Positions 54,826-64,000 of a stretch of DNA of 64,000 nt are shown one piece after another. Source of the stretch: Gammaproteobacteria bacterium UBA7803 (GTDB lineage Bacteria > Pseudomonadota > Gammaproteobacteria > Pseudomonadales > Azotimanducaceae); NCBI GenBank assembly GCA_002480525.1, contig DLCH01000017.1, forward strand, positions 1-64,000, written 5' to 3'. The notes below the pieces were generated by a model that ran no database searches, was not told the DNA's origin, and worked only from the letters and a program-made list of their open reading frames with translations. The translations under genes and the position numbers were made by a program. Every line of letters starts with the position of its first letter. The stretch's first letter is position 1.

Positions 54826-55320
54826 CTACATCACCCGGAACTGCACGCGCAGCCGCGTCAGCACCAGCGACGCCAGGGGCCAGACGAACAGGCTGGCCAG
54901 CGGCGGGCCGATCAGGCCCCAGCTCCAGGGCCGGTCGGCGGCGATGTCCAGCACCAGCGCGCGCAGCAGCTCGGCGCCCAGCACCAGCAGGAACACCACG
55001 CCGCACTGCTGAACCACCGAGTACATCCGCAGCCGCTCGTAGAAGCGCCAGGCGACGTAGGTGATGGCCGCGAGGATCAGGCCGTTCAGTCCGAGCGGCT
55101 CCGCCAGCAGCGCGTCCACCAGCAGGCCGAGAATCCAGGCGGCGATGAGGCCGACCCGATGGGGCAGCTCCATCACCCAGTAGAAGATCACCACCGCGAC
55201 CCAGGCCGGACGCAGCCAGCCGAGCCACTGGGGCCAGGTCTCCGGCAGATGCACCACGGCGAGCACCATGGCGGCCGCCAGGGTCAGGAGAATGAGCCAG
55301 CCGCCCTGAGTCGGATTCAC
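54826..55320 (-). CDS. mreD: Rod-shape protein MreD
   Basis: MreD is a small integral membrane protein of the elongasome. The 164-residue protein has about five membrane segments and the family pattern WVMELPHRVGLIAAWILGLLVDALLAEPLG. GTG start overlaps the mreC stop (GTGA), suggesting coupled translation. Confidence 0.93.
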   Translation of the reverse strand: MNPTQGGWLILLTLAAAMVLAVVHLPETWPQWLGWLRPAWVAVVIFYWVMELPHRVGLIAAWILGLLVDALLAEPLGLNGLILAAITYVAWRFYERLRMYSVVQQCGVVFLLVLGAELLRALVLDIAADRPWSWGLIGPPLASLFVWPLASLVLTRLRVQFRVM

Positions 55321-56243
55321 CGGGGCGCCTCCGGCTCCGGCTGGCCGGCCTCTACGGCATCCACCGGCGCCTCGGGAGCAGCCGCGGCATCCGGCGCCGC
55401 TTCGGTCGACGCCGACGCTGCGTCCTCCCGGGACAGCACCACCAGCACGTGGCGGGAACGGTCGAGCTCGGCGAGCGGCCGCACCGACACGGACGCGAAG
55501 GCGGCGGTGGGTTCGATCAGCACGGCGTCGACGTAGCCCACGGGGTAGCCCGGGGGAAACCGTCCGCCCAGGCCGGAGGTCTCGAGCAGGTCGCCCTCCC
55601 GGATGTCGGCGGTCACCGCGACGTTCTCGAGCTGCAGCAGATCGAGCCGGCCGGTGCCGCCGGCGATGCTGCGCACGCCGTTGCGGTTCACCTGCACCGG
55701 CACGGCGTGGTTGGCGTCGGTCACCAGCATCACCCGGCTGGTGAAGCTGCCGACGTCGACCACCTGGCCGAACAGGCCGTGGGCGTCGATCACCGCGTCG
55801 CCGAGCCGCACCTCGTCGTCGGTGCCCTTGTCGAGCACCACCTGATGGGTGCCGGGCGCCGGCACGATGCCGACGATCTCGCTGATCAGCACCTCCTCGG
55901 GCAGCCGCGCGCGGCTGCCGAGCAGCGCGCGCAGGCGCTCGTTCTCGGCCTTCAGGGCCATGAACTGCTGGGAGACCTGGGACAGCTCGAGGACGCGCCG
56001 CTCGAGCTCGGCGTTGCGCTGCAGCAGGCCCTCCCGGGTCGACACCACGTCGCCGACCTCGTCGGAGACGAGGTAGGGAATCTCCGCCACCAGCACCAGC
56101 GGCGCGACCACGTTGAGCAGCGCCCGCTCGACGGGCTCGAGCAGCCGGGTGGTGGATTCCAGAGCGATGAGGACCGTCGAGACGAGGGCGAGCGCCGTCA
56201 GCAGGTATCCCGCACCGGATTCTCGAACGAACAGCGCCTTAAT
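55317..56243 (-). CDS. mreC: Rod-shape protein MreC, apparently starting at AUU
   Basis: MreC is the bitopic elongasome scaffold that activates PBP2-RodA. From ATT 56243 it has 308 residues: MKALFVRESGAG, a membrane helix at about 12-29, a coiled coil (about 68-110) and the paired beta-barrel domains. The first ATG/GTG/TTG in frame after an upstream TAA is GTG 56111, which would delete the membrane helix. The ATT is preceded by GAGGGG at seven bases and aligns with the E. coli start (MKPIF). Identity is certain; the start is inferred. Confidence 0.93.
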   Translation of the reverse strand: MKALFVRESGAGYLLTALALVSTVLIALESTTRLLEPVERALLNVVAPLVLVAEIPYLVSDEVGDVVSTREGLLQRNAELERRVLELSQVSQQFMALKAENERLRALLGSRARLPEEVLISEIVGIVPAPGTHQVVLDKGTDDEVRLGDAVIDAHGLFGQVVDVGSFTSRVMLVTDANHAVPVQVNRNGVRSIAGGTGRLDLLQLENVAVTADIREGDLLETSGLGGRFPPGYPVGYVDAVLIEPTAAFASVSVRPLAELDRSRHVLVVLSREDAASASTEAAPDAAAAPEAPVDAVEAGQPEPEAPR

Positions 56244-56280
56244 CGGCAGCCCCCTCGGCCACGCCTCGCGAAGCCGCCAT
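56239..56280 (-). other. 13-codon mini-ORF overlapping the mreC start
   Basis: ATG 56280 opens a 13-codon frame (MAASRGVAEGAAD) whose TAA overlaps the mreC ATT by one base, forming ATTAA. The GAGGGG ahead of mreC lies inside it. It has no clear ribosome-binding site of its own. It could couple translation to mreC or be chance. Confidence 0.35.
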
Positions 56281-56352
56281 TATGTCGGACGGACGGACGA
56301 ACCGCGAACCCCAAAAGCGGTGCTGCATGCATGCCGGTGATGGCCGGAATCC

Positions 56353-56512
56353 GTAGGAGCGGCCTCCCGGTCGCGATGTCGACAACACCGGGGCAAACTC
56401 GCGGTTTGCCGCAGGCAAACCGCCAAGCCGCCGCGAAGCGGCGGCCGATCGCGGCCGGGAGGCCGCTCCTACATTGGGCGGGGGCGGATCGCGGCCGGGA
56501 GGCCGCTCCTAC
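56353..56512. repeat. REPIN-like cluster of three elements (locus 6)
   Basis: One forward element (56353-56377, with GGTCGC in place of GGCCGC) and two inverse copies in tandem (about 56447-56472 and 56487-56512). Between them is a perfect 10-bp hairpin (GCGGTTTGCC, loop GCA, GGCAAACCGC) at about 56401-56423 and a second palindromic stretch. All lie in the transcribed gap between mreB and mreC. Confidence 0.87.
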
Positions 56513-56523
56513 AGGGAGTGGGG

Positions 56524-57903
<1,380 letters not shown>

Positions 57904-58185
57904 ATGGCGGACATCGACCTCCCACACCTGTGCCGTCTGGCGCAACTGGCCCTCGACGGCGCGGAGGCCGATGCCGCGCGGGCCGACCTCGAGCGCATCA
58001 TCGACATGGTGGACCGGATGCAGGCCTTCGACACCGACGGCGTCGAGCCGCTGGCGCACCCGCTCGGCACCGCGGCCCGACTGCGGCCCGACGAGGTCAC
58101 CGAGCAGGTTGACCGCGACCGCTTCCAGGCCCTCGCCCCCGCCGTGCAGGACGGCATGTATCTGGTACCGCGGGTCGTCGAGTAG
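57904..58185 (+). CDS. gatC: Asp-tRNA(Asn)/Glu-tRNA(Gln) amidotransferase subunit C
   Basis: GatC is the small clamp subunit of the GatCAB amidotransferase. The 93-residue protein has LPHLCRLAQLALDGAEADAARADLERIIDMVDRM and the turn DTDGVEPLAHPLG conserved in the family. It is followed immediately by gatA with no gap. Confidence 0.95.
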   Translation: MADIDLPHLCRLAQLALDGAEADAARADLERIIDMVDRMQAFDTDGVEPLAHPLGTAARLRPDEVTEQVDRDRFQALAPAVQDGMYLVPRVVE

Positions 58186-59649
58186 ATGCAGCCGTTCACC
58201 CCCCTCGCCGAGCTGGCCCGCGGCCTGCGCGACCGTGAGTTCTCCAGCCGGGAGCTGACCCGGAGCTTCCTCGACCGCATCCGGGACCATAGTGCGACCC
58301 TGAACTGCTTCATCACCGTGGACGAGGACCGGGCGCTCGCCCAGGCCGACGCGGCCGACCAGCGGCTCGCCGAGGGCAGTGCCACGGCCCTGACCGGCAT
58401 ACCGATCGCCCACAAGGACGTGTTCTGCACCGCGGGACAGCGCACCACCTGCGGCTCGCGCATGCTCGCGAACTTTCAGGCGCCCTACGACGCCACCGCC
58501 GTCGCCCGGCTCGACGCCGCCGGCGCGGTCACCCTGGGCAAGACCAACATGGACGAGTTCGCCATGGGCTCGTCCAACGAGAACAGCCATTTCGGCCCGG
58601 TCGCCAACCCCTGGGACCCCGCGCGGGTGCCGGGCGGCTCCTCCGGCGGCTCCGCCGCCGCGGTGGCGGCCGGGCTGACGCCGCTCGCCACCGGCACCGA
58701 CACCGGCGGCTCGATCCGCCAGCCGGCCGCCTTCTGCGGGGTGACGGGCATCAAACCGACCTACGGCCGGGTGTCGCGCTACGGCATGGTGGCGTTCGCA
58801 TCCAGCCTCGACCAGGGCGGCGTGTTCGCCGCCAGCGCCGCCGAGGCCGCCGTCGCGCTGGCCGTCATGAGCGGCTTCGACCCGCTGGATTCCACCAGCG
58901 CCGACCAGGTCGACCCGTGGCTGAACGGCCTGGGCGACAGCCACCTGGCGGCGCCGGCCGAGGCGCCCGTCATCGGCCTGCCGCGGCAGTATTTCGAGGG
59001 GCTGCAGGACGGCGGCGCCGCCCTCGAGGACGCCCGGCGGACCCTGGAAGAGGCAGGATGCCGGTTCGTCGACGTGGACCTGCCCCACACCGACGCGGCC
59101 ATTCCGGCCTACTACATCATCGCCGGCGCCGAGGCTTCCACCAATCTGTCCCGCTACGACGGCGTGCGGTTCGGGCACCGCTGCGAGAACCCCCGGTCCC
59201 TGGAGGATCTGTACCGCCGCTCGCGGACCGAGGGCTTCGGCGCCGAAGTGAAGCGGCGCATTCTGACGGGCACCTACGCCCTGTCGGTGGGCTATTTCGA
59301 CGCCTACTACCTGAAGGCCCAGAAGCTGCGCCGCCTCATCCAGAACGACTTCCTGGCAGCGTTCGGCTCGGTGGACCTGATCCTCGCGCCGACCACGCCC
59401 GGCACGGCATTCCCCCAGGGCGATCTGACCGACGACCCGGTGGCCATGTACCAGCAGGACATCTTCACCACGCCGGCGAGCCTGGCCGGGCTGCCGGCCA
59501 TGTCCGTGCCCTGCGGCTTCGCCGACGGGCTGCCCCTGGGGCTGCAGCTCATCGGTCCCCACTTCGGCGAACGCGCCGTGCTGGAGACCGCCGCCCTGTA
59601 CCAGCAGCACACGGACTGGCACACCCGGCACCCGGAGGCGTACGCGTGA
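58186..59649 (+). CDS. gatA: Asp-tRNA(Asn)/Glu-tRNA(Gln) amidotransferase subunit A
   Basis: GatA releases ammonia from glutamine for transamidation. The 487-residue amidase-signature protein has the Ser-cis-Ser-Lys triad: K77 (IPIAHKDVF), S152 ([12 protein letters not shown]) and S176 ([10 protein letters not shown]). ATG directly follows the gatC TAG, and its stop overlaps the gatB GTG. Confidence 0.97.
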   Translation: MQPFTPLAELARGLRDREFSSRELTRSFLDRIRDHSATLNCFITVDEDRALAQADAADQRLAEGSATALTGIPIAHKDVFCTAGQRTTCGSRMLANFQAPYDATAVARLDAAGAVTLGKTNMDEFAMGSSNENSHFGPVANPWDPARVPGGSSGGSAAAVAAGLTPLATGTDTGGSIRQPAAFCGVTGIKPTYGRVSRYGMVAFASSLDQGGVFAASAAEAAVALAVMSGFDPLDSTSADQVDPWLNGLGDSHLAAPAEAPVIGLPRQYFEGLQDGGAALEDARRTLEEAGCRFVDVDLPHTDAAIPAYYIIAGAEASTNLSRYDGVRFGHRCENPRSLEDLYRRSRTEGFGAEVKRRILTGTYALSVGYFDAYYLKAQKLRRLIQNDFLAAFGSVDLILAPTTPGTAFPQGDLTDDPVAMYQQDIFTTPASLAGLPAMSVPCGFADGLPLGLQLIGPHFGERAVLETAALYQQHTDWHTRHPEAYA

Positions 59650-61079
59650 GCTGGGAAGCCGTCATCGGCCTCGAGGTCCACGTCCAGCTCGCCACCCGGA
59701 GCAAGATCTTCTCCGGCGCCTCCACGGCCTTCGGCGCGGAGCCCAACAGCCAGGCCTGCGCCGTCGACCTCGGCCTGCCCGGCGTGCTGCCGGTGGTGAA
59801 CGGCGAGGCGGTGCGGATGGCCGTGAAGTTCGGCCTGGCCATTGGCGCCGAGATCGCGCCGTTCTCGGTGTTCGACCGCAAGAACTACTTCTACCCGGAC
59901 CTGCCCAAGGGCTACCAGATCAGCCAGTTCGCGCACCCCATCGTCGGCCGCGGCGAGCTCGCCGTGGCCATGCCGGACGGCAGCGAGAAGATCGTCGGCA
60001 TCACCCGGGCGCATCTCGAGGAGGACGCCGGCAAATCGGTGCACGACGCCTACGCGGGCATGACCGGCATCGACCTCAACCGGGCCGGCACGCCGCTGCT
60101 GGAAGTGGTGTCCGAGCCCGACATCCGCACCCCCGAGGAGGCCGCCGCCTACTTCCGCCAGATGCACACGCTGGTCCGCTATCTCGGCATCTGCGACGGC
60201 AACCTGGCGGAGGGCAGCATGCGCTGCGACGCTAACGTGTCGGTGCGCGAACGGGGCGCTGCCGAGTTCGGCGTGCGCACCGAGATCAAGAACATCAACT
60301 CGTTCCGCTTCGTCGAGCGCGCCATCGCCTACGAGATCGAGCGCCAGATCGACGTGCTGGAGAGCGGCGGACGGATCGTGCGGGAAACCCGCCTCTACGA
60401 TCACGAGCGGGACGAGACCCGCAGCATGCGCACCAAGGAGGAGTCCGACGACTACCGGTACTTCCCCGACCCGGACCTGCTGCCGGTGCACATCGACCAG
60501 GCGCTGCTGGAAGCCGTCCGCGAGGAGCTCCCCGAGCTGCCCGCGGCCCGCCGCCACCGCTACGTGGAAACGCTGGGCCTGTCGGCCTACGACGCCGGCT
60601 GGCTCACCCAGGAGCCGGAAACCGCCGCCTATTTCGAGGCCGTGGTGGCCGCCGGCGGCGACGCCAAGCTGTCCGCCAACTGGGTGATGGGCGAGCTCTC
60701 CGCCGCGCTGAACCGGGACGAGCGCGCGATCACGGACTCACCGGTCACGCCCGATCAGCTCGCGGGCCTGATCGCCCGGCTGCAGGACGACACCCTGTCC
60801 TCCCGGACCGCCAAGACCCTGTTCGAAGGCCTGTGGGCCGGCGAGGGCGAGGTGGACGAGATCATCGAGGCCCGGGGCCTGAAGCAGGTGAGCGACACCG
60901 GCGAGCTCAAGGCCATCGTCGAGCGGGTGGTGGCGGACAACCCCGGGCAGGTCGAGCAGTTCCGGGCCGGCAAGGACAAGGTGCTCGGCTTCTTCGTCGG
61001 CCAGGTGATGAAAGCGACCCAGGGCAAAGCCAACCCCAAACAGGTCAACGAGCTGCTCCAGGAAGCCCTGAAACCCTGA
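59646..61079 (+). CDS. gatB: Asp-tRNA(Asn)/Glu-tRNA(Gln) amidotransferase subunit B
   Basis: GatB activates the misacylated tRNA with ATP. The 477-residue protein has [37 protein letters not shown], the [10 protein letters not shown] block, RFFPDPDL-like YRYFPDPDL, and the C-terminal YqeY-like tail ending [20 protein letters not shown] start overlaps the gatA stop (GTGA). Asn or Gln tRNA use depends on which synthetases the genome lacks. Confidence 0.97.
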   Translation: MSWEAVIGLEVHVQLATRSKIFSGASTAFGAEPNSQACAVDLGLPGVLPVVNGEAVRMAVKFGLAIGAEIAPFSVFDRKNYFYPDLPKGYQISQFAHPIVGRGELAVAMPDGSEKIVGITRAHLEEDAGKSVHDAYAGMTGIDLNRAGTPLLEVVSEPDIRTPEEAAAYFRQMHTLVRYLGICDGNLAEGSMRCDANVSVRERGAAEFGVRTEIKNINSFRFVERAIAYEIERQIDVLESGGRIVRETRLYDHERDETRSMRTKEESDDYRYFPDPDLLPVHIDQALLEAVREELPELPAARRHRYVETLGLSAYDAGWLTQEPETAAYFEAVVAAGGDAKLSANWVMGELSAALNRDERAITDSPVTPDQLAGLIARLQDDTLSSRTAKTLFEGLWAGEGEVDEIIEARGLKQVSDTGELKAIVERVVADNPGQVEQFRAGKDKVLGFFVGQVMKATQGKANPKQVNELLQEALKP

Positions 61080-61088
61080 CCCCCTCCC

Positions 61089-61208
61089 GTAGGAGCGCCC
61101 TCCCGGGCGCGATCTCGAACGCCCGGAACTGGCTCCGCGACTTGCTGAATGCAACCTGTCGACGCACCGCTCGGAGGCGGTCCATCGCGCCCGGGAGGGC
61201 GCTCCTAC
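61089..61208. repeat. REPIN-like inverted pair (locus 8, stem variant C)
   Basis: The elements at 61089-61113 and about 61184-61208 have stem GCGCCC, loop TCCC, stem GGGCGC. Both arms have changed compared with the common form yet remain complementary. They lie between the convergent genes gatB and the CBS-domain gene. Confidence 0.85.
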
Positions 61209-61224
61209 GGGAGGGGCGTGGCGC

Positions 61225-61632
61225 TCATCCCGAGCGTTTGCTCATCAGGTCGCGGGCTGCCCGCAGCACGTCCCGCCGGCTGATCTGCCCCACCAGCTTG
61301 CCGTTCTTCACCACCGGGTAGCGCCGCCGCCGGGCCTTGCGGAACTGCTCGGCCAGCGAGTAGATGTCCATGTCGGGCGTGACGGTCTCCACCGGAGCGT
61401 GCATGTAGTCGCCGACGATGCCGGCGTTCTCGTCGTAGTAGCTGTCCTGAATGAACACCTGCATGAGGTCCACTTCGGACAGCATGCCGATCAGCGTGCC
61501 GTCGTCGTCGACCACCGGGGCGCCGGAAATGCGCTTGTCCAGCAGCAGCCCCAGCGCCTCGACCACGCTGGTGTCCGCACGCAGCGTCACGAGCTGCCTG
61601 GCCATGTAGTCCGAGACCTTGACCGACTTCAT
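61225..61632 (-). CDS. Two-CBS-domain protein
   Basis: A 135-residue protein made only of two CBS domains (about residues 7-60 and 75-128), a ligand-sensing module that often binds adenosine nucleotides. Visible cores are RISGAPVVDDDGTLIGMLSEVD and RRRRYPVVKNGKLVGQISRRDVL. ATG 61632 follows GAGGAGA at good spacing; the longer frame upstream is not supported. No partner domain or informative neighbour reveals the regulated process. Confidence 0.9.
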   Translation of the reverse strand: MKSVKVSDYMARQLVTLRADTSVVEALGLLLDKRISGAPVVDDDGTLIGMLSEVDLMQVFIQDSYYDENAGIVGDYMHAPVETVTPDMDIYSLAEQFRKARRRRYPVVKNGKLVGQISRRDVLRAARDLMSKRSG

Positions 61633-61767
61633 GGGGTCTCCTCGAATCTCCCCTGACGGTTTCACAGTGCGCGAAGCCGCAGACGTTGTCCACTGCTCGA
61701 CCGGGGCGATTGTCGCACCGCAACAGGAGCGGATGTCGCACGGCACCGGCGGCTCGAAGGCGCCATC

Positions 61768-62016
61768 ATGGAGCTGTCGGAGCCAACCATCGGAGTCATG
61801 CTGGAGCAGCAACCGTCGCCCACGGCCCACCAGGCCGGACTCGCCGTCTTCACCGTTGCCGCCGTCGTGCTCGATGCCCTGCTCGTCGCCGGGCTCGTCA
61901 CGCCGACCGGACCGTGGCTGGCTCTCACGAAATACCCGCTCGCCCTTGTCGCAGCCGGTTGCGCCCTGCGAATCCGAATCGCCAGCGAAGCGCTCGTCCG
62001 GGACCTGCAGGACTGA
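61768..62016 (+). CDS. Small predicted membrane protein, unrecognised
   Basis: An 82-residue open frame with GAAGG seven bases before ATG. Two hydrophobic segments (about residues 24-44 and 52-68) suggest two membrane helices, with an amphipathic charged tail RIRIASEALVRDLQD. I do not recognise the family. It lies between the divergent CBS gene and a small secreted protein. It could be a chance frame in GC-rich DNA. Confidence 0.45.
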   Translation: MELSEPTIGVMLEQQPSPTAHQAGLAVFTVAAVVLDALLVAGLVTPTGPWLALTKYPLALVAAGCALRIRIASEALVRDLQD

Positions 62017-62149
62017 GCCGACACCCGCGCGGAACCCAGCGCCGGCGGCGCCCCGTACCGGACACCGATGACGTCAGCCGACCCGCAATTGAACCGGTCG
62101 AGCGGATGCCGTGACCCACGGGTACCACCAGAACTCATCGGAGACAGCC

Positions 62150-62455
62150 ATGAGACTCATCACCCTCGCACTCTGCCTCTGCGGCCTGTTCGCCGGCGGA
62201 GCTCACGCAGATCCGACGGCCGGCCCGACCGTCCGACTCGGCCCGCCCGCCGGCATCCACAAGCCGGTGCCGAACGACCGCCGCCTCGAGCAGCCGTACA
62301 CGTACCAGGCGCCATCGCCTTACGCCGCGCCGATCGGGCTGCAGGAGAAGGGCACGCATCCGGCCATCGACAGCGTCTCGCCCGTGCTGCGCCAGCGCGG
62401 TTCCGCGGGGAGCCTCAACGTCACGCTGGACATCCAGGCACGGCCCGCATTCTGA
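62150..62455 (+). CDS. Small predicted secreted protein, unrecognised
   Basis: A 101-residue protein with a clear signal peptide (MRLITLALCLCGLFAGGAHA, cleavage before DPTAG). The mature part of about 80 residues is rich in Pro, Gly and Arg, with no cysteines and no motif I know. ATG 62150 has GGAGA upstream. It is not overlapped by a better frame. Periplasmic or exported location is inferred from the signal. Confidence 0.6.
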   Translation: MRLITLALCLCGLFAGGAHADPTAGPTVRLGPPAGIHKPVPNDRRLEQPYTYQAPSPYAAPIGLQEKGTHPAIDSVSPVLRQRGSAGSLNVTLDIQARPAF

Positions 62456-62525
62456 AGACCATCCCGGGTTCATCCGGCTTCCGCGGCCCCCTTCGATCCG
62501 CTGTTTCCCCACCCCCTCGCGCCGC

Positions 62526-62554
62526 GGTCCGACCGGACGACGACCGGTCGGACC
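62526..62554. repeat. Perfect 11-bp inverted repeat upstream of the DUF35 gene
   Basis: GGTCCGACCGG (62526-62536) and its exact complement (62544-62554) flank a seven-base spacer, ACGACGA. It lies in the 218-base gap between the small secreted protein and the DUF35 gene, about 120 bases before the latter. No T run follows, so it is either a hairpin at the end of the upstream gene or an operator; it is not a REPIN-like element. Confidence 0.6.
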
Positions 62555-62673
62555 GGCGGCGCCCCTCCCCCGCCAGGGTTACCGAACCACCCCGCGAGGT
62601 AGTATCCTTGCGGGCTCATAACACGTTTTCCACGCAGACGACTGCAGCAACTTACTGATTCATAGGGGGAAAA

Positions 62674-63090
62674 TTGAGCGACAAACCATTACCCGTGGTG
62701 GAATATCTGAAGATTCCCGACGCCGGTGACCCGTACCTCGAGGGCTACAAGTGTGGCAACTGCGGCGCCACCTTCCTCGGCGAGCGGCACGTCTGCTCCA
62801 AGTGCGGCGCCCGGGACCAGATGTCCACGGTCAAACTCTCGAACAGCGGCAAGCTGTACTCGTACTCCATCGTCCACCGCTCGTTCCCGGGCATCGAGGT
62901 GCCCTACGTCAGCGCGGTGGTCGATCTCGACGACGGCGTCGCCATCAAGGGCAACCTGATCAATGTGGAGCCCGATCCCGAGAAGATCGAATTCGACATG
63001 CCCGTCGAGGTCGTCTTCAAGGACGCGCTCGGCCGCAAGGACAAGGACGGCAATTCGTACCTCTCCTTCTTCTTTCAACCGAAATCCTGA
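62674..63090 (+). CDS. DUF35 Zn-ribbon/OB-fold protein
   Basis: A 138-residue acyl-CoA-associated OB-fold protein of the DUF35 family. It has a rubredoxin-like zinc ribbon with C27, C30, C41 and C44 (CGNC and CSKC), followed by the OB fold (SYSIVHRSFPGIEVPYVSAVVDLDDGVAIKGNLI). The start is TTG at 62674, after AGGGGGA. Such proteins form complexes with thiolase-fold partners, for example in steroid side-chain cleavage and benzoylsuccinyl-CoA thiolysis. The next gene is such a thiolase, 15 bases away. Confidence 0.9.
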   Translation: MSDKPLPVVEYLKIPDAGDPYLEGYKCGNCGATFLGERHVCSKCGARDQMSTVKLSNSGKLYSYSIVHRSFPGIEVPYVSAVVDLDDGVAIKGNLINVEPDPEKIEFDMPVEVVFKDALGRKDKDGNSYLSFFFQPKS

Positions 63091-63105
63091 CCCCGGAGGC
63101 TAGCC

Positions 63106-64000
63106 ATGAGTGATGCATACGTAGTCGGCGTCGACATGATCAAATTCGGGCGGTTCCCCGACAAGACCGTCCCGGAAATCGGCGCCGAGTCGGCGCTGCT
63201 CGCCCTCGACGACTGTGGGCTGAAGATCCAGGACATGCAGGCCCTGTACTGTGGCAACCTGGGCCAGGCCAGCGGCATGGTCGGCCAGCGGATCCTGCAG
63301 CAGATCGGCCAGACCGGCATTCCCGTCGTCAACGTCTCCAACGCCTGCGCCACCGGCGCCACGGCGTTCCGCGAGGCCTGGGCCGCCGTGAAGGCCGGCC
63401 TGTACGACTGCGTGCTGGCCGTGGGCGTCGAGCAGATGGGCAAGGGCCTGCTGGGCGGCACCGGCGGCGGCAAGGGCATTCCGAAGGAGGGCCTGCTCGG
63501 CTCCGGCACCATGCCGGCCGTGTTCGCCGAAGCGGGCATGGAGCACGCCCGCAAGTACGGCACCACCTTCGAGCAGTTCGCCAAGGTGTCGGTGAAGAAC
63601 CATCACCACTCCACCCTGAACCCGAAGGCCATGTACCAGATCGAGACGCCCCTCGACCAGGTGATGAACGCCGAGATGATCGCCTACCCGAACACCAAGC
63701 TGATGTGCTCGGTGAACGTGGACGGCTCCGCCGCCGCAGTGATCTGCTCCGAGAAGAAGGCCAAGGAGCTGGGCCTGATGAAGCGCGCCATCAAGGTGCG
63801 CGCGTCGGTGCTGACCTCGGACCCGTGGCAGGAGCGTGACCTGGTGATGCCCGACGTCAACAGCTGCACGCGCCTCGCCGCCAAGCAGGCCTACGAAATG
63901 GCCGGCCTCGGCGCCGAGGACATCGACCTGGTGGAGCTGCACGACTGCTTCGCCACCGCCGAGATCCTCCACTACGAGAACCTCGGCCTGTGCGGCGACG
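63106..64000 (+). CDS. Thiolase / SCP-x type acetyl-CoA acyltransferase (truncated by window)
   Basis: The first 298 residues of a thiolase-fold enzyme; the gene continues past the right edge. The nucleophile C81 sits in NVSNACATGATAF, and the HDCFATAE motif near residue 285 corresponds to the HxxFA region of lipid-transfer-protein type thiolases. GGAGG lies upstream of ATG 63106. With the DUF35 partner it probably cleaves or forms a carbon-carbon bond in an acyl-CoA. Substrate cannot be told; retaining the cysteine favours thiolysis over the retro-aldol activity of Ltp2. Confidence 0.9.
   Translation, partial: MSDAYVVGVDMIKFGRFPDKTVPEIGAESALLALDDCGLKIQDMQALYCGNLGQASGMVGQRILQQIGQTGIPVVNVSNACATGATAFREAWAAVKAGLYDCVLAVGVEQMGKGLLGGTGGGKGIPKEGLLGSGTMPAVFAEAGMEHARKYGTTFEQFAKVSVKNHHHSTLNPKAMYQIETPLDQVMNAEMIAYPNTKLMCSVNVDGSAAAVICSEKKAKELGLMKRAIKVRASVLTSDPWQERDLVMPDVNSCTRLAAKQAYEMAGLGAEDIDLVELHDCFATAEILHYENLGLCGD

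Noticed and set aside
55317..56111. A short MreC starting at GTG 56111
   Set aside because: It would lack the membrane helix and N-terminal segment conserved in MreC, both of which are encoded in frame just upstream.

Overview
This is a GC-rich (roughly two-thirds G+C by eye) chromosomal segment from a gammaproteobacterium. Almost all of it is one very long run of conserved housekeeping genes. The gene order (secA, M23 peptidase, dciA, lpxC, the dcw cell-division cluster, rnpB, rsmI, lpoA, yraN, dolP, sspBA, cytochrome bc1, rpsI-rplM, zapE, degS, hisDG, murA, ibaG, mlaBCDEF, yrbG, kdsC, lptCAB, rpoN, hpf, ptsN, rapZ, npr, mgtE, pmbA/darP/tldD, yhdP, rng, maf, mreDCB, gatCAB) follows the arrangement I know from Pseudomonas and relatives. 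MurE carries the meso-DAP motif and the Lpt/Mla/LpxC set implies a normal LPS-bearing outer membrane. Nothing in bases 1-61,000 looks recently acquired. I cannot name the genus; a deep-branching, high-GC gammaproteobacterial order is my inference.

Layout. 1-4486: 3' end of secA, an M23 peptidase, dciA (opposite strand) and lpxC. 4767-17943: minus-strand dcw operon from mraZ to ftsZ behind a consensus-like promoter with MraZ boxes; nearly all genes overlap by ATGA/GTGA junctions, but murF, murG and murB/ddl are absent from their usual slots. 18133-23314: rnpB, rsmI, lpoA, yraN, dolP, sspB, sspA. 23444-27300: cytochrome bc1 genes and rpsI-rplM with its promoter. 27478-29790: divergent zapE and degS. 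29827-36439: minus-strand mlaFEDCB-ibaG-murA-hisG-hisD. 36533-45140: plus-strand yrbG-kdsC-lptCAB-rpoN-hpf-ptsN-rapZ-npr-mgtE. 45278-56243: pmbA, darP, tldD, yhdP, rng, maf and mreD-mreC. 56524-61079: mreB divergent from gatCAB. 61225-64000: a less conserved tail with a CBS-domain protein, two small unrecognised proteins, and a DUF35 Zn-ribbon/thiolase pair cut by the window edge.

Functionally the window covers envelope construction: precursor synthesis (MurA, C, D, E, MraY), septal and lateral wall machinery (FtsL/I/W/Q/A/Z, MreBCD, LpoA, M23), LPS synthesis and export (LpxC, KdsC, LptABC), outer-membrane lipid homeostasis (Mla, YhdP, DolP), secretion (SecA) and stress control (DegS, RpoN, PTS-Ntr, RapZ).

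The most unusual signals are: (i) a dispersed REPIN-like family with three stem variants that covary; (ii) mreC, whose conserved N-terminus can only be reached from a non-standard start, best read as AUU, preceded by a 13-codon mini-ORF and a hairpin cluster; (iii) the clean absence of murF, murG and murB/ddl; (iv) an SSQ instead of SSN active-site motif in FtsI; (v) a five-copy 14-bp TGGG-bearing repeat array in the mra leader; (vi) an extra-long acidic, Asp/Tyr-rich region II in RpoN. I found no CRISPR array, prophage, insertion sequence or tRNA.
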